From the NCBI RefSeq assembly GCF_000764305.2, contig NW_025933301.1:1-64000 (forward strand): 64,000 bases of DNA, written 5' to 3'. Every line of letters starts with the position of its first letter. Position 1 is the first letter of the stretch. The notes below the pieces were generated by a model. It did not search any database. It was not told the origin of the DNA and saw only the letters and a program-made list of their open reading frames with translations. Source of the DNA: Hyalella azteca (taxonomy: Eukaryota > Arthropoda > Malacostraca > Amphipoda > Hyalellidae). Both the position numbers and the translations under genes were made by a program. Below, piece by piece: positions 1-12,800 of this stretch.

Positions 1-58
1 ATTATATTATATTATATTATATTATATTATGTTATATTATATTACTCATATTATTATT
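1..58. repeat. ATTAT microsatellite
   Basis: The window opens with a run of five-base ATTAT units that becomes irregular near position 30. It is a simple repeat and its left edge is cut by the window. Confidence 0.9.
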
Positions 59-81
59 ATTTCATTATTTAAAAAACTTGC

Positions 82-255
82 CAGGAAGTTGGCACTTTGT
101 TAAATAGGACAATCTAAAAATTACATAAAGTAGGAAATTTCCAATACTAAACTCCACTCCACCGTTCCAAATTCCGCCTCCCCGTACAACGGACTGAACC
201 AGTCAGGAAGTTGGCACTTCGTTGAATAAGAAAACCTAAAAATTAAACACAATAC
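82..255. repeat. imperfect tandem pair, about 122-bp period
   Basis: The stretch beginning CAGGAAGTTGGCACT at 82 recurs at 204, followed in both by a similar ATAGGA/ATAAGA and CTAAAAATTA block. A 21-bp piece from this block (about 176-196, CGCCTCCCCGTACAACGGAC) is found again at about 1074-1094, so this is part of a dispersed repeat. Confidence 0.7.
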
Positions 256-1735
256 ATGCTACTTACTAAAGGAAGACGAACAGTACTTGTGTGGATCCAC
301 TGCAATTTGAGCGACGATTGGCGCCTCAAGGACGACGAAGACCAGCACCATCGTGGTTTGGGGCTGCACCCAACGCTGGCTGAGCCTGGGCCTGATTCGT
401 CCTGAACAACAACCAACGACCATAGAATAAAATTATCGTGAATTGCGAGCCTTGAGCGTTACCGTCCCTGGCGACCGTAGCAATCAGTATTGCACGTTGA
501 TCTACAGCTGTTTATTAGTAATTATATCGTTTTATTCGCGAGCTGTTCTTGTACTCAGACGGTATTCATTTATGCATCGATCGTTGCAGTCGACAACTCA
601 TGAAGTACTCAGCCGAAATCAATTTCTAATTAGATTACTTCAGTCGATATTTGCTCCTGCACTCAGCCTGAATTAAGTTATACCTGAATCCTTTTAGTAG
701 GCAGCTGCTCGGCACTCGGCAGTTTATTAGTATTTCTTCGCCCGGTATCATCTGACGACACATAATATTATGACTATCATCTCGAACGATTCTTGACGCG
801 CCCAAAAGTTGGCCAACTTCACACTCGTTCAACTTATTTTTCGGCATTTGCTCCAGAGTTCATTTTTATGCTGCGATCCTGAAAATTAAAATTAATGTCT
901 CCTGCAAGAGAAAGATTAGTTCACAGTTATCAATATTTCATATATTTCAGTATTTCAAACATTTCAGATATTTTTCAATATTTCATCTTAATCTAGAAAG
1001 GGTGCCCCAATACCATGCTCAACGGCGGCGTGCTACCCGGACTGCATTCGGGGCAAGAAAGATGATGCGAACGACGCCTCCCCGTACAACGGACTGCAAT
1101 GCACAAATGCAGCCACTGGGAGTGAGCGAGGGCTTCCTCACCGCTGCAGTTCCCGAATAGCTCCTTAATTGGCACCCCTATCAAAATTTTTAGCTGGTGG
1201 CGACCCTGAATTAGGAACCGCCTAGGACTCGGACCGAACGTAAATCAGCTTCTCTATGTCCGCTTTTTGGTTTACATTCCGGTCCCCGAATCAGACAGCT
1301 ACCAGTGCCTGGTGAGGGAACTGAGGGGATTCTGCCAACTCTTGCCCTACTCCTAGGAGACCATAAAGTCGGCCAGGAGGTTCTGACTAGTCGCTGATTG
1401 CGATCAGGTGGCCAACTGACCCAGAATAACTAACGCGAACATAGCAACTCTGGGGCAGAGGCTGAAGTATACCCCGAATTTTGTTAGGTACGGAGAACTG
1501 GCAGGCGGCTAGCTACCTTGTTCGTAGCGAAGCGAGTCGTCCCATCACTTCCAAGCCCTCGCGAGCAGCAGCCACACCGAAGAGCACAGCAATTGAGGCG
1601 AGACGAATTCGCGACGTCGCTTTACATGGGATAGCGAAGTATCGTTGCCCCTCCCTGACTTACACAATTCACGTGAAATTCAATTTTTTAAGCTCCGATA
1701 TTTTTAGCGTTCCCATAACTTGAATCTCGAAAACA
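256..1735. other. G+C-richer repeat-like block, no gene recognised
   Basis: This block is richer in G+C than its surroundings and shares a 21-bp segment with 176-196. At about 1193-1207 the string GCTGGTGGCGACC resembles the junction between an LTR and a primer-binding site in some arthropod LTR retrotransposons, but I find no paired LTR and no gag or pol reading frame. Short open frames here show no recognisable motif. It may be a decayed retroelement; this is a guess. Confidence 0.25.
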
Positions 1736-4312
1736 ACATTACTCATATGGATGGATGTATAGTTGATATATTTTATATTTTTCGACACTATATGCATCTA
1801 TTTCTAATATTACTCTCATCAACAATTTTATGAATAAATTTAATTTTGAACAAATATTTTTTAATTATGGTGAAGATTAAAATGAAATTAATGAATAAAT
1901 TATGATAAATGAATATATGATGAAATTATGATAAATGAATAATATATATTCATATATATATATATATGAATAAATTATGATAATGAATATATAATGAATA
2001 AATTATGATAAATGAATATAATAAATTATAAATTAAATGAATAAATTATATGTATGAAGAAGATACATAAGAGTGCGGCAACAAGGATCTCTTCGCTCAC
2101 CAGCCAAGAGTGCAGGGGCTATAGACATTTTAGATTTAATTTGCAGGTGTTAAAAAATATGGGGGGGGGGGCTGTTCCGGTGCGCATGTTCCTTAACTTC
2201 GGGAAAACTAACGTGTCGAGATATTATCCGTAAAACAAATCTTCTTTTAAATATGGGACAATAAAAAATTCAAGGAGGATACTTAGATTTAAAAGTTGAA
2301 ATGTGATTTGCTGATTTCACTTCAGTAAGTCCACCTCTTCTTTCCCAAATTGATCGAGCATATCACGGCCTTTAACGGTTCACAAACCAAAACTAATTTG
2401 AAAACTTGTTTTACATTACCTTCAAAATGGATTCATGACTCAAAAATGGATTTTTGGTTCAAATAATCTCTACATGGCTGCAAAACTAATTAATTTGTTT
2501 CTTCAAAAATTTGGCTGTGCCTGGAAGAGTGGATACATTCCACTCTTCTAATTCCCCGGCCGGCTTGGTTAGAAGGTTGGTGCATGCATGGTTGAAATAA
2601 TAATTATTATTTCATTTATTATTATATATTTATTATATTATTATTTATTATTTCAGCCATGGGTGCATGTTCCACGCAAGGTGATGCGGGATGCGTTATG
2701 GACGTATTGGGTGTGCTATAGGAGCGTGTAATTAATCCCAGCAGTTATATAGACGATTCGATAATCACTATTATTATCGCTATTATTGTTATAATTAAGT
2801 GATTCCTACAACAGGTAAATTTTTAAATCCGGGCTTAAATTTGACAAAGTCACAACTTATGAGAACAATTTCACGTATGTATTTTTCGGCGAATGTACGG
2901 ATATTCTATACGTTCACATCTGTAACCTGAACTAATTTCAACGTGAGAACAAGTTTCAGAGCTAATAACAACGATCAAATTCAATCTACTTACTATGGTA
3001 AAAAAATCATACATAGATGTAATTCAATTTATTTGAAAAAGCTGCGTTCAATACACACTCCAGCACTTCACGCGAAAATTCAAACCCCCATTTCATCGAA
3101 AGAATATTGTTAGGAAGTAACCTAATAAATCTTAATGCAGAGGCACTTGACCACTCGATCACCGTACTCCATGAGTGCTACAGAAACGGAAGATCGCAAA
3201 GGTAATCACATTGAAATGTCTTTAAAAAAAATCGTATAAGTATTTGGGAGGGTTTTCTCACTATATAACCTTGTAGAGTTTGGATGAAAACGAAAAATAT
3301 CTTGTGAGTATTTTACCAAATAATTAATAATGCAATGCGAGGTTAAATATTATGTAAAACACATAATTTAAACACATTGTAGAAAGTTTAGGAATCAAAA
3401 TCTTTTATCAGTGTTCACGAATACATCGCTAAACTGAGAATAAGCGTAAGGTTATTTTACAATAGTTATTATTTTTTGGTGCACTTTTTAATTAAAAATC
3501 TATCAATGCTTCCCTGATTCTTTCACACAAACAATTTCACGAAATAAAGAACATCATACAATAAAAAATGCTACCATCAGACCGCACTGCAGGATTACGA
3601 TATCCTATTTAAATGCGGGAAGCAATACCATGATGCAAGGTTGTTATCTACTGCATGATCTGCATTAAATAAAGTGAGCACAATGCAAAACAGTAATTAG
3701 TGTACAAGTGACATCAACAAACTAAGGATTTGATTGTGAACTTTCATTCGTTTCATAAACTTTGTCAGCTTAATTACACTGACAAAGCAATTAAGTTTCT
3801 TAATTTTATATGATTAACATCTCAGTTAAGATAAAAGAAATAAGGATTTACTCTCTTTTATCTCAAGTACCGTAAGTGAGCAGTAACAAATCACAAGAAG
3901 TAACTAGTATTAAGTAATGACTAATCATAAGAAATGCTTAATCTTACGAAAAATTGTAAATACCACTAAATAAATGTCATACATTCAAGACGAGCGATAT
4001 AAATGAATTAGAAACCGACTCCTATATTCTGTATGCTAAATATACCGCGGCACTTCAGAGATATCATGACTAACACAACAGAGTAACGCGGACAAGCAAC
4101 AAGCAACGTCTAGTTCACTACAGGAGTTTTCCCGTTGGTCGCAGACCAGAAAATGCAGCTGAAGGCGCGTCGGTTGCAGGCGTCATGGTGGTGACGTGCC
4201 ACCAAGCAAGAAGACGGGCGAGCATGACGTAAACATGGCTTAAGATTATATAAACGATAATCAGTGAATTTAATACATCTTAGCTAAGAACTTTAAGTCT
4301 AATTCACTTGCC
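1736..4312. other. non-coding AT-rich sequence
   Basis: I see no gene. There are simple repeats of an ATAAATGAATATAT type at about 1880-2060, a G10 run at 2161-2170 and a TTATTATTT cluster at about 2605-2650. The last few hundred bases may belong to the 3' untranslated region of the minus-strand peptide gene. Confidence 0.5.
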
Positions 4313-4318
4313 TTTATT
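4313..4318 (-). terminator. candidate polyadenylation signal (AATAAA on minus strand)
   Basis: TTTATT on the plus strand reads AATAAA on the minus strand, about 370 bases past the stop codon of the peptide precursor gene. It is a sequence match only; AT-rich DNA yields many chance matches. Confidence 0.25.
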
Positions 4319-4474
4319 ATTATCTTGCAATTAAAGCCCACTCATATCCATTATTCAATTCCACGTCTATTTATGTTACGATACTTGAAATACTTGAAAA
4401 AGGACTAATATTAGCACCTCATCATCCAAAAGTGAAATAAGGAATCAAAACGTTTCATCAATGAATTTCGCAAG

Positions 4475-4710
4475 TAACTTGATATAATCACTACAATAAA
4501 ATTAACTCAGAAATTCTCTAAGGGACACAAGTAGTCAGGAAGTTGTGAAGTAACTTGATATAATCACTATAATACAATTAACTCAGAAATTCTCTAAGGG
4601 ACACAAGTAGTCAGGAAGTTGTGAAGTAACTTGATATAATCACTATAATACAATTAACTCAGAAATTCTCTAAGGGACTAAGCTTAGGGAATAGGACTAC
4701 AAGTAGACAG
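4475..4710 (-). repeat. 76-bp tandem repeat copying the end of the peptide CDS
   Basis: Units start at 4475, 4551 and 4627 with the shared start TAACTTGATATAATCACTA and carry TCAGAAATTCTCTAAGGGAC. Units one and two each end in GTCAGGAAGTTGTGAAG. That tail is nearly identical to 4707-4723, which encodes the residues around N-F-L-S-T in the last exon of the hormone gene. The third unit runs into the true stop codon with an 18-20 bp insertion (about 4678-4697). The array therefore copies the coding end plus proximal 3' UTR of the gene. Confidence 0.85.
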
Positions 4711-6124
4711 GAAGTTGTGAAGGTGCTGGTCCAGCGTGCAGCCATAGAGGCAGCAATGCTTGCGTAGCATGCCTACGGTGGCGTCCTCCACGGGCCAGCC
4801 CGGCAAGACGCTGATGGGGGCGTGACCGGAGGCCACGCCACGGTTGCTGTAAACTCCGTTGTCGTCTTCGTGTTGGTATGCGTTGTAGAGGTCGGTGAAG
4901 GAAGGGTCGTACCAGGTTTCCGTATCTACGATGGGAGGGCTTCCCTCGACCATGGATTCCTCGTTCTCGGCGCTTGTTGGGACAAATAAGACTTCTGAAC
5001 TGACGGCAGGTTGACTTCTGTCAGACATGTACCCTAGTTTGTCGACATTTGATGGACTAAACCAGACGCCCGACTCAATCAAAGGGGGACTATCATTTGG
5101 CGGAACTGTCCTTTTCCGCCCGTTTGAAGGACCAGAGGATGTTCCCGAATCACCGTCGAGGATGATCTGGTTTGATAATGAATCGTGTTTATCATCGCTT
5201 GGTATATCATACCAGTTTTCTCCCGAGTCCGTGAGTGCTGGACTTTTGTTTGATTCTTCTGATTCATTGTGTGATTCTTCTTCTCCAACGTTTACTCGGT
5301 CGAACAAAAATCCCAAATCCCCGACAGAATGAATAGCTCTACCGTTCGTGGCAAGCAGCGTTCGATCTTCGGTGTTGTTCAACATACGGAACGTAAATAA
5401 GTCCAGCACTGACATTGGCCTGCGCCTGGCATCTCGGTTTGAGCCTTGCAATCCTTCATGGAGCGAATATCCCCCAATTGCTCGAGGCCGCGTGTCCAAT
5501 GAAACCGGTTCTGAGGTATGATGCAGCCACCTCATCGGGTCGGCAGCAGAGTCGACACTGAACTCATCTGGAAACAAATTACATCTTTAAATATTTATAG
5601 ATAAAGTTCAGCTGCCTTGGTACAGATTATCGAAATCCCTTCGTTTTTAATCTATGCCACTCAAGTTCAGTGTCGATACATTATTATTTCGTAAGATATT
5701 AAAATAAAATAAAAAATATCGATGCGACTCAAAGTTTGTTGTTGATAAATTTCATATCAAATTTTGTGTTTTGATTATTATTTTCATTATTATGGTTGAT
5801 AGCTAAATTAAAAAATAATAATAAATAAAATTTACGACGATAACGAAATTCATCGAAACACAGCCACGAGTATTCAAGGAAATGCCATATTAATAACTTA
5901 TTCCTGCACTTCAATGTTGAAATGAAATAAATAAATGCCTCACCGTCATCAAGTGATCTTTTCCGTCGCCTGGAGAGGTTGCAGAGTTTCTTTTTGAAGG
6001 AATAGAACTCCCGAGCCTGGCAGAGCTTGTGCACCTGGTGGAGGTCGAGCGCTGCTGTAGGCGGGGTGTGCCAGACGACCGCCGCCGCGATCACCACAAG
6101 CACCGCGAACGGCTTCCCCAACAT
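4684..6124 (-). CDS. relaxin/insulin-superfamily peptide precursor (two exons)
   Basis: Coding exons are 6124-5944 and 5567-4684 (join phase 1, donor GTGAGG, acceptor TTTCCAG), giving about 354 residues. Seen: a signal peptide (residues 1-25, hydrophobic LVVIAAAVV core); a B-chain-like segment, LC-x12-C at about 35-48; a basic cleavage site RRRKR; a very long acidic connecting peptide with a second site GRKR near 210-213; and an A-chain-like C-terminus, CCLYGC then 12 residues then C. The whole preproprotein has exactly six cysteines, as needed for the three insulin-fold disulfides. Family knowledge: such peptides are secreted hormones acting on receptor tyrosine kinases or leucine-rich-repeat GPCRs. 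CCLxGCT resembles relaxin-type A chains, but both cysteine spacings (12 rather than 11 in B, 12 rather than 8 in A) are unusual and may fit a gonadulin/Dilp8-like branch. I do not assign a subfamily. Confidence in the family is good; in the subtype it is low. Confidence 0.78.
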
Positions 6125-6169
6125 CCTTGTAGCTTGAGCTCTTCAAATCATGGATAAAAAGGGCTTTGC

Positions 6170-6175
6170 TATATA
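6170..6175 (-). promoter_or_regulatory. possible TATA element of the peptide gene
   Basis: On the minus strand TATATA (6175-6170) lies about 46-51 bases before the start codon at 6124, which would place initiation about 20 bases upstream of the ATG. This is positional inference only; an upstream untranslated exon would remove it. Confidence 0.25.
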
Positions 6176-6180
6176 AATGC

Positions 6181-9100
6181 GATCACGATGTAACAGCGTT
6201 TATACAAAGATTAAAAAAGTTAAGGCTTCACAAACGAATAAATCTCCAGATTGTTGTTATTTTCCTATAAGTAATCGTTGATACAATTCATAGCGCTACT
6301 AGTTGAGCATTCTAGTTTAAATAATTGAGAAGTCAATACAAAATATGTTCACAAATAACAAATGAAAGGCAAAAAAATGACACCTGGGTCCAAATAAAAT
6401 TTCAGGTCATTTCAGAGTAAAAAGTGTACGCGGATGATATTAGATGATCTACTAGTGAACGATAAGCGTGTAATGGAGAACAGATTATCCCGGGGCTGCG
6501 GATTGCAGTACACTGTTACATTAAACTGTCTCGCGTCCTATGACGCATTTAAATAAGAAGCAATGGTTTTCTAATAATGATTCAATATTTTGCGTACTTG
6601 GCAGGTTTGAAAATTTTTAAAACAGTTAAAGTATTTCTGATATTTCTGAGAGACAAGCAAAATGGAGTGTAATAAATGACTACAGAATACAAACGCTATT
6701 AAATAAATATTACCTTGAACCATAGACACAATTTTAAGACCATTTCGTATATGGTTGCAACCTACGAAAATAATCCGTCAACTAGTATTTTTGAGGTTAA
6801 AATAATTTGTATTCGAGGAACTTACTATTTTAGACGATTAATAGAATAATTTCTGCTTCAGGAGTTTTTGCCGTTGCGGGTTCTCTCCTCCACCCATGCA
6901 CACTGACAACGATGACAAACCAAGCAGCGAAGTCTTACTCAGTTCACGGAATGAAGATGATCAACTTCACGCTTGGCGTTATTCTCAAGCTACACGAACT
7001 AATAAATTGTCTTAACTATTTCAGTAACATAGGTCACAACAAGTAATATACAAGAAAGATAACACGAGGGGCATAAACATCTATAGATATAGTGTGTACA
7101 AATATCGGCTCGACAGCAGATCTATCTAGGACGGGAATCTGTCTAGCATTGAGTGGACTCCAGCAGCCGTCGTCTTATATGCTCTAGTTTCGGCCTCGTG
7201 TTTTGCATCGTAAGCAGCTTTGACAATCCGCGCTAGATACAAGGAAAAAGAATGATCAGGCATCAGCTGACTACTCGAGATGGCCATGGTAATTATTATT
7301 TGTGTTGGTGTGTTGGTGTCGTTAATGATTGCTTACAAATTATTAAAAGATTAAACAGATTATCTTTTTCAACTGTAGCATGTCTTGATTTGATTTTTTA
7401 TTCACAAAAATTGATCCTGAAATGTTTGACGTTCACATTAATTATCGAATTTTCGACAGACCTAAAAAATTTATTTAAAATAATTGTTTTCCTTCAACAA
7501 TCAGCCTATGAGGAACGTAACAGTTCAAATAGGTCTGAAGTGCGAAGTAAGTTTGCGCTGATAGCCAGAAATATTTGCAAATAAATACGAGTAATATTCT
7601 ACGCCTGATATTTGTTAGCTAATTCTTTCACAGTTATTGGCTATAAATGATCATTTTTTCTGCATTATACTAATGCTTAATAATGCTGATGTTGCACCTC
7701 ATTATTGTGTCCAGAAATCATAACAAATTCTTAACCATCCAGTCAAGGCGTCTGCAGCCAATGAAAGTATGCTTATTTATCGTTAAGTATTCAACAGATC
7801 AACAGCTCAATTATGTTACCAAGTCACATGCACCGAAAGACGTACGCAAAGAAGTACAATTTACTGAAGCGAATTACGAATGATTTTGAGTTTCACTTCA
7901 AGCAGATGTATTCACAAGACAGTAATAGTCATCCTTGAAATTAATAGAGCAATTTGGTGATAAATATCAATCCAGTGATATTCAAATTAGTCCAGTTACC
8001 CTGTTAGATCTGCAGGTTGCTCGACAGCGTGACCTTTACATCAGGCTGAGACTTGAGTCTGCTAAAGCCCGACAAAATAAAACCTAATTTCAATAAGCCA
8101 TATTTATTTTAGTGTCTGCGTTTTTCTGGAACAAATGCTCCAATATGACTGCTTAAGTTTTGCTTTCGAATTAAACAAAGAACGGAACTGAATTAGCGCT
8201 GTTGTATATCCATAGGAACATCAAATCACTGATAATTGGGGAAATTGTTTTCAATAGATTAAAGTCAACTGAGCTCTCCGAATGACTGGCTCCGAATTAC
8301 GGTCAACATGCTCGTAGAGACTGTCTAATAAAATGTAGGAAAACGATTATATAGAAACAATATTGCGTGGTGCGACTCAGCGGGTGATTTCAGTTCAAAG
8401 TATAAAATCCCATATAGAAAAAGACACATGGATTTAACATTCGATACCTAAATGCAGGGCGAACTGTCTCAGATACATGTATTTTCAGTCACACTGGGTA
8501 TAATATGTAGTAGGCATGAAATTTAGGCTTTAAAACCCCTCATAATTACCTATTGTTAGATAAATTTTCGTTTTACGCAGTTTAAATTTCACAATTTTTT
8601 CCGATTTTATGGGTAAATTATGTGAAATAGTTTATTTACTCCAGAAAATCAAACACTGGCATGCATTTTGCAATTTTTTAAGTATGTAATAATTTGAAAC
8701 CCCCAAACTAAAATTCCTTTCATCAAAAAGTTATATGTACTTCTCATGCAATTTACGAACTATTAGTATTTATACTCGAATGCAAAATTTTATATTTGTC
8801 TTAAATATAACATATTAATCCACAATGCGGTAAACTTACGAGAATTAAATTAGATTTAAATTTCAAATTACAAAGTGCACAGAAAGACCACAACGCGTTA
8901 AAGACTATCATTATGCAGATCAGGAAGTTACTTCCTTTTATGAACACTTTGCATTGTCAGCTAGATTTTTGTAAACTCGATCAGTGACACGTTTCCTGAA
9001 AAAGCCTTTTTTTACCTGCATTCAGAAAAAAAGGCTAGCTGAATTTGAGGAAATGCGATTGCTACGTGAGTCTTCCTGTTAAAGTTTTTCCATGCGTGAC

Positions 9101-9782
9101 CTTATAATTACAAAACATCGAAGGCAAATGTTTTTACATAATTTTTTCGACATATTAATTTGCAACATTTAACCACGAGAAACTTCTGCACCCTAATGTT
9201 TTTTCCAACCATATGGCTACACTGAAAAAAATAGCCCGGCATCCTTTTCCCGCCATATTCGGTGACGCGTTTTAATTCAAAACAAGTAATGTGCAAATGT
9301 GGTAACTTCGGCGTATTATCTATTTCATACACTATATTTTTATTGCACGACGGAAGAGCATAAATGTTTTGTGAACAGAAGTAATTTCGTATATTGTGTC
9401 TGATGTTATTGCATTTTACTTTCTCATAATAAGTCTGTTGGAAACTAAAAAATAATTTCGTTTGTTGTAGCTCTCTGATCAGTGTGCTACGTGCAACACT
9501 ATGGATACTATTGAGCACTACCTACCTGCTGCATTGCCAACGACATGCGCAGCCCAGACAAGAGCTGAAAACTAATTTAAGATGTTTGAATGTACAATTT
9601 TCTTTGTGTGAACTTTTGGGGGGAGGTAATAAATAACGATGATGATGTGCAAAGAAAAATCTTTCAACTTGTGACTGTATACATTTTGAAGTCAGGTAGG
9701 CTAAATGAACTTTAGATAGGCATGCTAAATAAGAAATGCAGCTCATATGTATGTGTAGGCCTATGCAGAATTTTTACGTGTG
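6181..9782. other. intergenic or 5' flank, no gene recognised
   Basis: AT-rich DNA with only short open frames that lack recognisable domains. The longest, minus strand 9518-9108 (136 codons), has scattered cysteines but no family signature. The segment may include upstream sequence of the peptide gene. I see nothing else that I can support. Confidence 0.5.
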
Positions 9783-10056
9783 TATGACCTAAGTTATCAT
9801 AATTTTACTAGTCCACCCAACTATGTTGTCAAAAGCTGTGCTGATTTCTGATGAGTAATGACCCTTGTTTTCTGATATTTTCTTATGTCATGTGTACTTT
9901 TTCAATTTGGAACTACCTATACATATCTTTTTGTATGATCTAAGTTATCAATATCATACCTATATTAGTCCACCTAATTTTGCGGCCAAATGCTGTGCTG
10001 AATTCTGATGAGGAAGGGCCTTTGCTCTTTGATATATATTTTTTTTAATGCCCTGT
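9783..10056. repeat. diverged direct repeat, about 150-bp period
   Basis: TATGACCTAAGTTATCA at 9783 is followed by AGTCCACC, GCTGTGCTGA and TTCTGATGAG, and the same order of words recurs from 9933 (TATGATCTAAGTTATCA). It is an imperfect duplication. About 10060-10258 continues as possibly repetitive sequence ending in an AAG run. Confidence 0.65.
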
Positions 10057-11479
10057 GTTGCTTTTCTTTTGCTTGCTGTCAGGCTCAGCCATTGCATCCA
10101 CTGACTTTTCATAAGCAAAAATAAGTGGTCTGACCTCCATGCCAAGAGGTCCAAAACAGGCAAAACTACACAAGCTCTCAGGCCCAACGGTCATCCTTGC
10201 GGTTGTCCTGTGGCTTTAAGTCTACCCTGCGTGGACATCCGGAGAAGAAGAAGAAGTTTGTTGTAGCATTGCTTTTACCTTGGACTTAGGAGACTGCATG
10301 TCTGCCTGTCCAAGATGGTGTTGAAATTTGAGTTAGTAGGTTTTTCTGAGATTGTGGGGCACTTACTGTAAACTTGTTCTAGCTTATACATATAGTAGAA
10401 TGTACTTATAAGACGTAAGTTGCATAATATCTCAAAATATCTGCCGACTGTCATCTGTCAGTGCCTCACTGGACAGTGACACACGAGGATGAGGCCCATG
10501 AACCGTCACTTATTTTAAAACACTCAACTTGCTACTTATCAGTAATAACATATGATTATTATTGTCAAACCACCACTTGTTTGGTTTGATCGTAGCTACA
10601 AAGCTGTATTGAACTTGCTAGAAAGTTTCTCAGACCACATTTCGCCTATTAGCCTATACTAGGTAGTCTATTCTGTTATTTCTCTAAGGATAAAATGGAC
10701 AGTAATGATTGTAGGCCCGCGAGTGGTAAAATTTGTATAAAAAAATTAAAAGTGCTGTTTCAACTTGCGGCAGCAGTGGCACTGTCTGTAACTGTAAGGG
10801 TGTTGGCACTTGGCAGTTGGCATTGACGCTTGACAGTTAGCAACTGCCTTAGTAGCGGCGTAGCCTACTGCTATTGGATGGTAGGTACCTAGCTACAGTG
10901 CTACACAGTACATGCTGCATAGCTTGACCTTTATTGTAATTTGTTAATTTATATAATTTTATTGCATTTTGCCTGATGAATATTAATATCCATGCAAAAG
11001 TGAGCTGCAGCTTTATTTACATTACAATATTTTGACTCTAGTCTCCACCCACCGTCTTCAAATTTTCAGCCTAAATAATAAATTTTGAATTTTTTACAAT
11101 TTCTTTAGTTACCATATTGGTGTGATTTCTAAGAAATCTGACCAAAACTTCCTTTATTAATATAGAAGAAATTGAAATTTTAAATGTGTTATTTATTCCT
11201 ACTGGCTACAGTCTACCATCAACAACACTGTGAGTCTGTGACACATACCTATTAATGATATTGGTCACCACTCCTGGCACTCCAAACTACAGTTCACACT
11301 CAACAGATACTGCACTTACTTAGATTGCTTCTCATCACTAAAAATCTGATATTTATAATATTGATCAGAAGTTAGAACTTGGCCTACCTACAATTTGCAG
11401 GCACAAGGATCAACAACTACATGATGACTACGAAGCGGCTAACATAAGTTAGATTGGGAATAGGCTAGTATCAATAGTA

Positions 11480-11562
11480 TGGTTATTGGCATTGCCAAGG
11501 CATAATGCCAAGGTTATAATAATAATAATGCCTTGGCATAATGCCAAGGTTATTGGCATTGA
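11480..11562. repeat. inverted repeat with short microsatellite at its centre
   Basis: Blocks of GGTTATTGGCATTG and GCCAAGGCATAATGCC flank a TAATAATAATAAT run, and both AATGCCTTGG- and CCAAGG-type words occur on each side. The segment can fold into a cruciform or hairpin. Confidence 0.7.
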
Positions 11563-12740
11563 TATCAGCTTAGACTCTTTTGCTAATCTGTATTTGTAAA
11601 CGATTGCAGATTATTTGGTCCAATGGTTTTAATTGTGTTTAATGAATAAGCTGATCTTGTATTTTATTTAATGAACATATTTTAATTACAGGATATGTGT
11701 ATCATTGAAATGAATCCTGTGATCCTGCATAATTTTCTTAGTAATGTGTGGCATAAGATTTGAACCTTATGTAATTTTAATGGCCTATAACTGTAGTTTG
11801 TAAAATAGGCAGAAACCAGCAGTGACCCAGTGAGCAGTGAATGGACAGACTGGAAAGTTGAGTGGTTAACTCTCATCTACCAGTATTTGTGTCAAACCAG
11901 AGAGATTTTGGAGTCATGCATTTTTAATTACCTGATCTTATTCAGGATTTCTTCCATATCTTATTTATAATGATGTTGGTATCCTGAAACTTCTTTGCTC
12001 TTGCAAAATTAAAGTCGTCAAGAAAGCCTTGTTTGCCACTAGGCAAGATCCATTTACTATCCTTTGTCTAAATTGTATGTATAAACCTGCAAAGCAGCAT
12101 ACATAATATTTACAAACAATTTCTTAAAAATCTTGTGAAACTATTATTTTTTCACTCAAAATTTGGAAAAATAAGCATCTTAATTGAGTTAGGTCAGAAA
12201 TTATGCAATATTGGTTTAGAAGGTTTTTCATAAATTTTTCATAATTATAAATTACAGTGCTGTTTGAGAAACATCATGTTGCATTCAGAAGAGTCTATGA
12301 CATGCAGGGTTGCAAAAAACACATTTTTTTTAAATTGCCTAACCCACCTAGATTTTATTCAAGAACCCTGGGTGAAATGGTAAAAAAAAATTCACTTATT
12401 TCATATATACCTAGCTCATAGTCCTTTTCAGTTATATTGACTATTCAAATTTTATGCTGGAGAGTATCAAGTATCAACTTAATTTCATTTTCCGTAGCAT
12501 TTAATCAAATAATTGTAAATTTTTGCACAGTGAGCCAGTGATGCATTATTAACCTGTTGTATCACTATTCAAACAGTGTTGTATCACTAAACTGATCCAT
12601 CTGTGTAAGGCACTTTTACACAGAGATCAAATCAATGTAAAAAACTAAATACAAATCAATGTAAAAAATATGTATTGAGTCAATTAACCCACCTCTGCAG
12701 TTTTCTTGTTTATCAAAACTCATATTTTGCAAGCCTTTAA

Positions 12741-12800
12741 AAATTTGTTAAATTTTTCTAAAATTTGTTAAATTTTTCTAAAATTTGTTAAATTTTTCTA
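12741..12800. repeat. 20-bp tandem repeat, three copies
   Basis: AAATTTGTTAAATTTTTCTA is repeated at 12741, 12761 and 12781 without change. Confidence 0.9.

Noticed and set aside
993..1184. Minus-strand open frame in the G+C-rich block
   Set aside because: No motif; the block shares dispersed repeat words with 176-196, so it is more likely repeat DNA.
9108..9518. 136-codon minus-strand open frame with several cysteines
   Set aside because: Considered as a retroelement zinc-knuckle relic, but the spacing does not fit C-x2-C-x4-H-x4-C and there is no neighbouring coding sequence.
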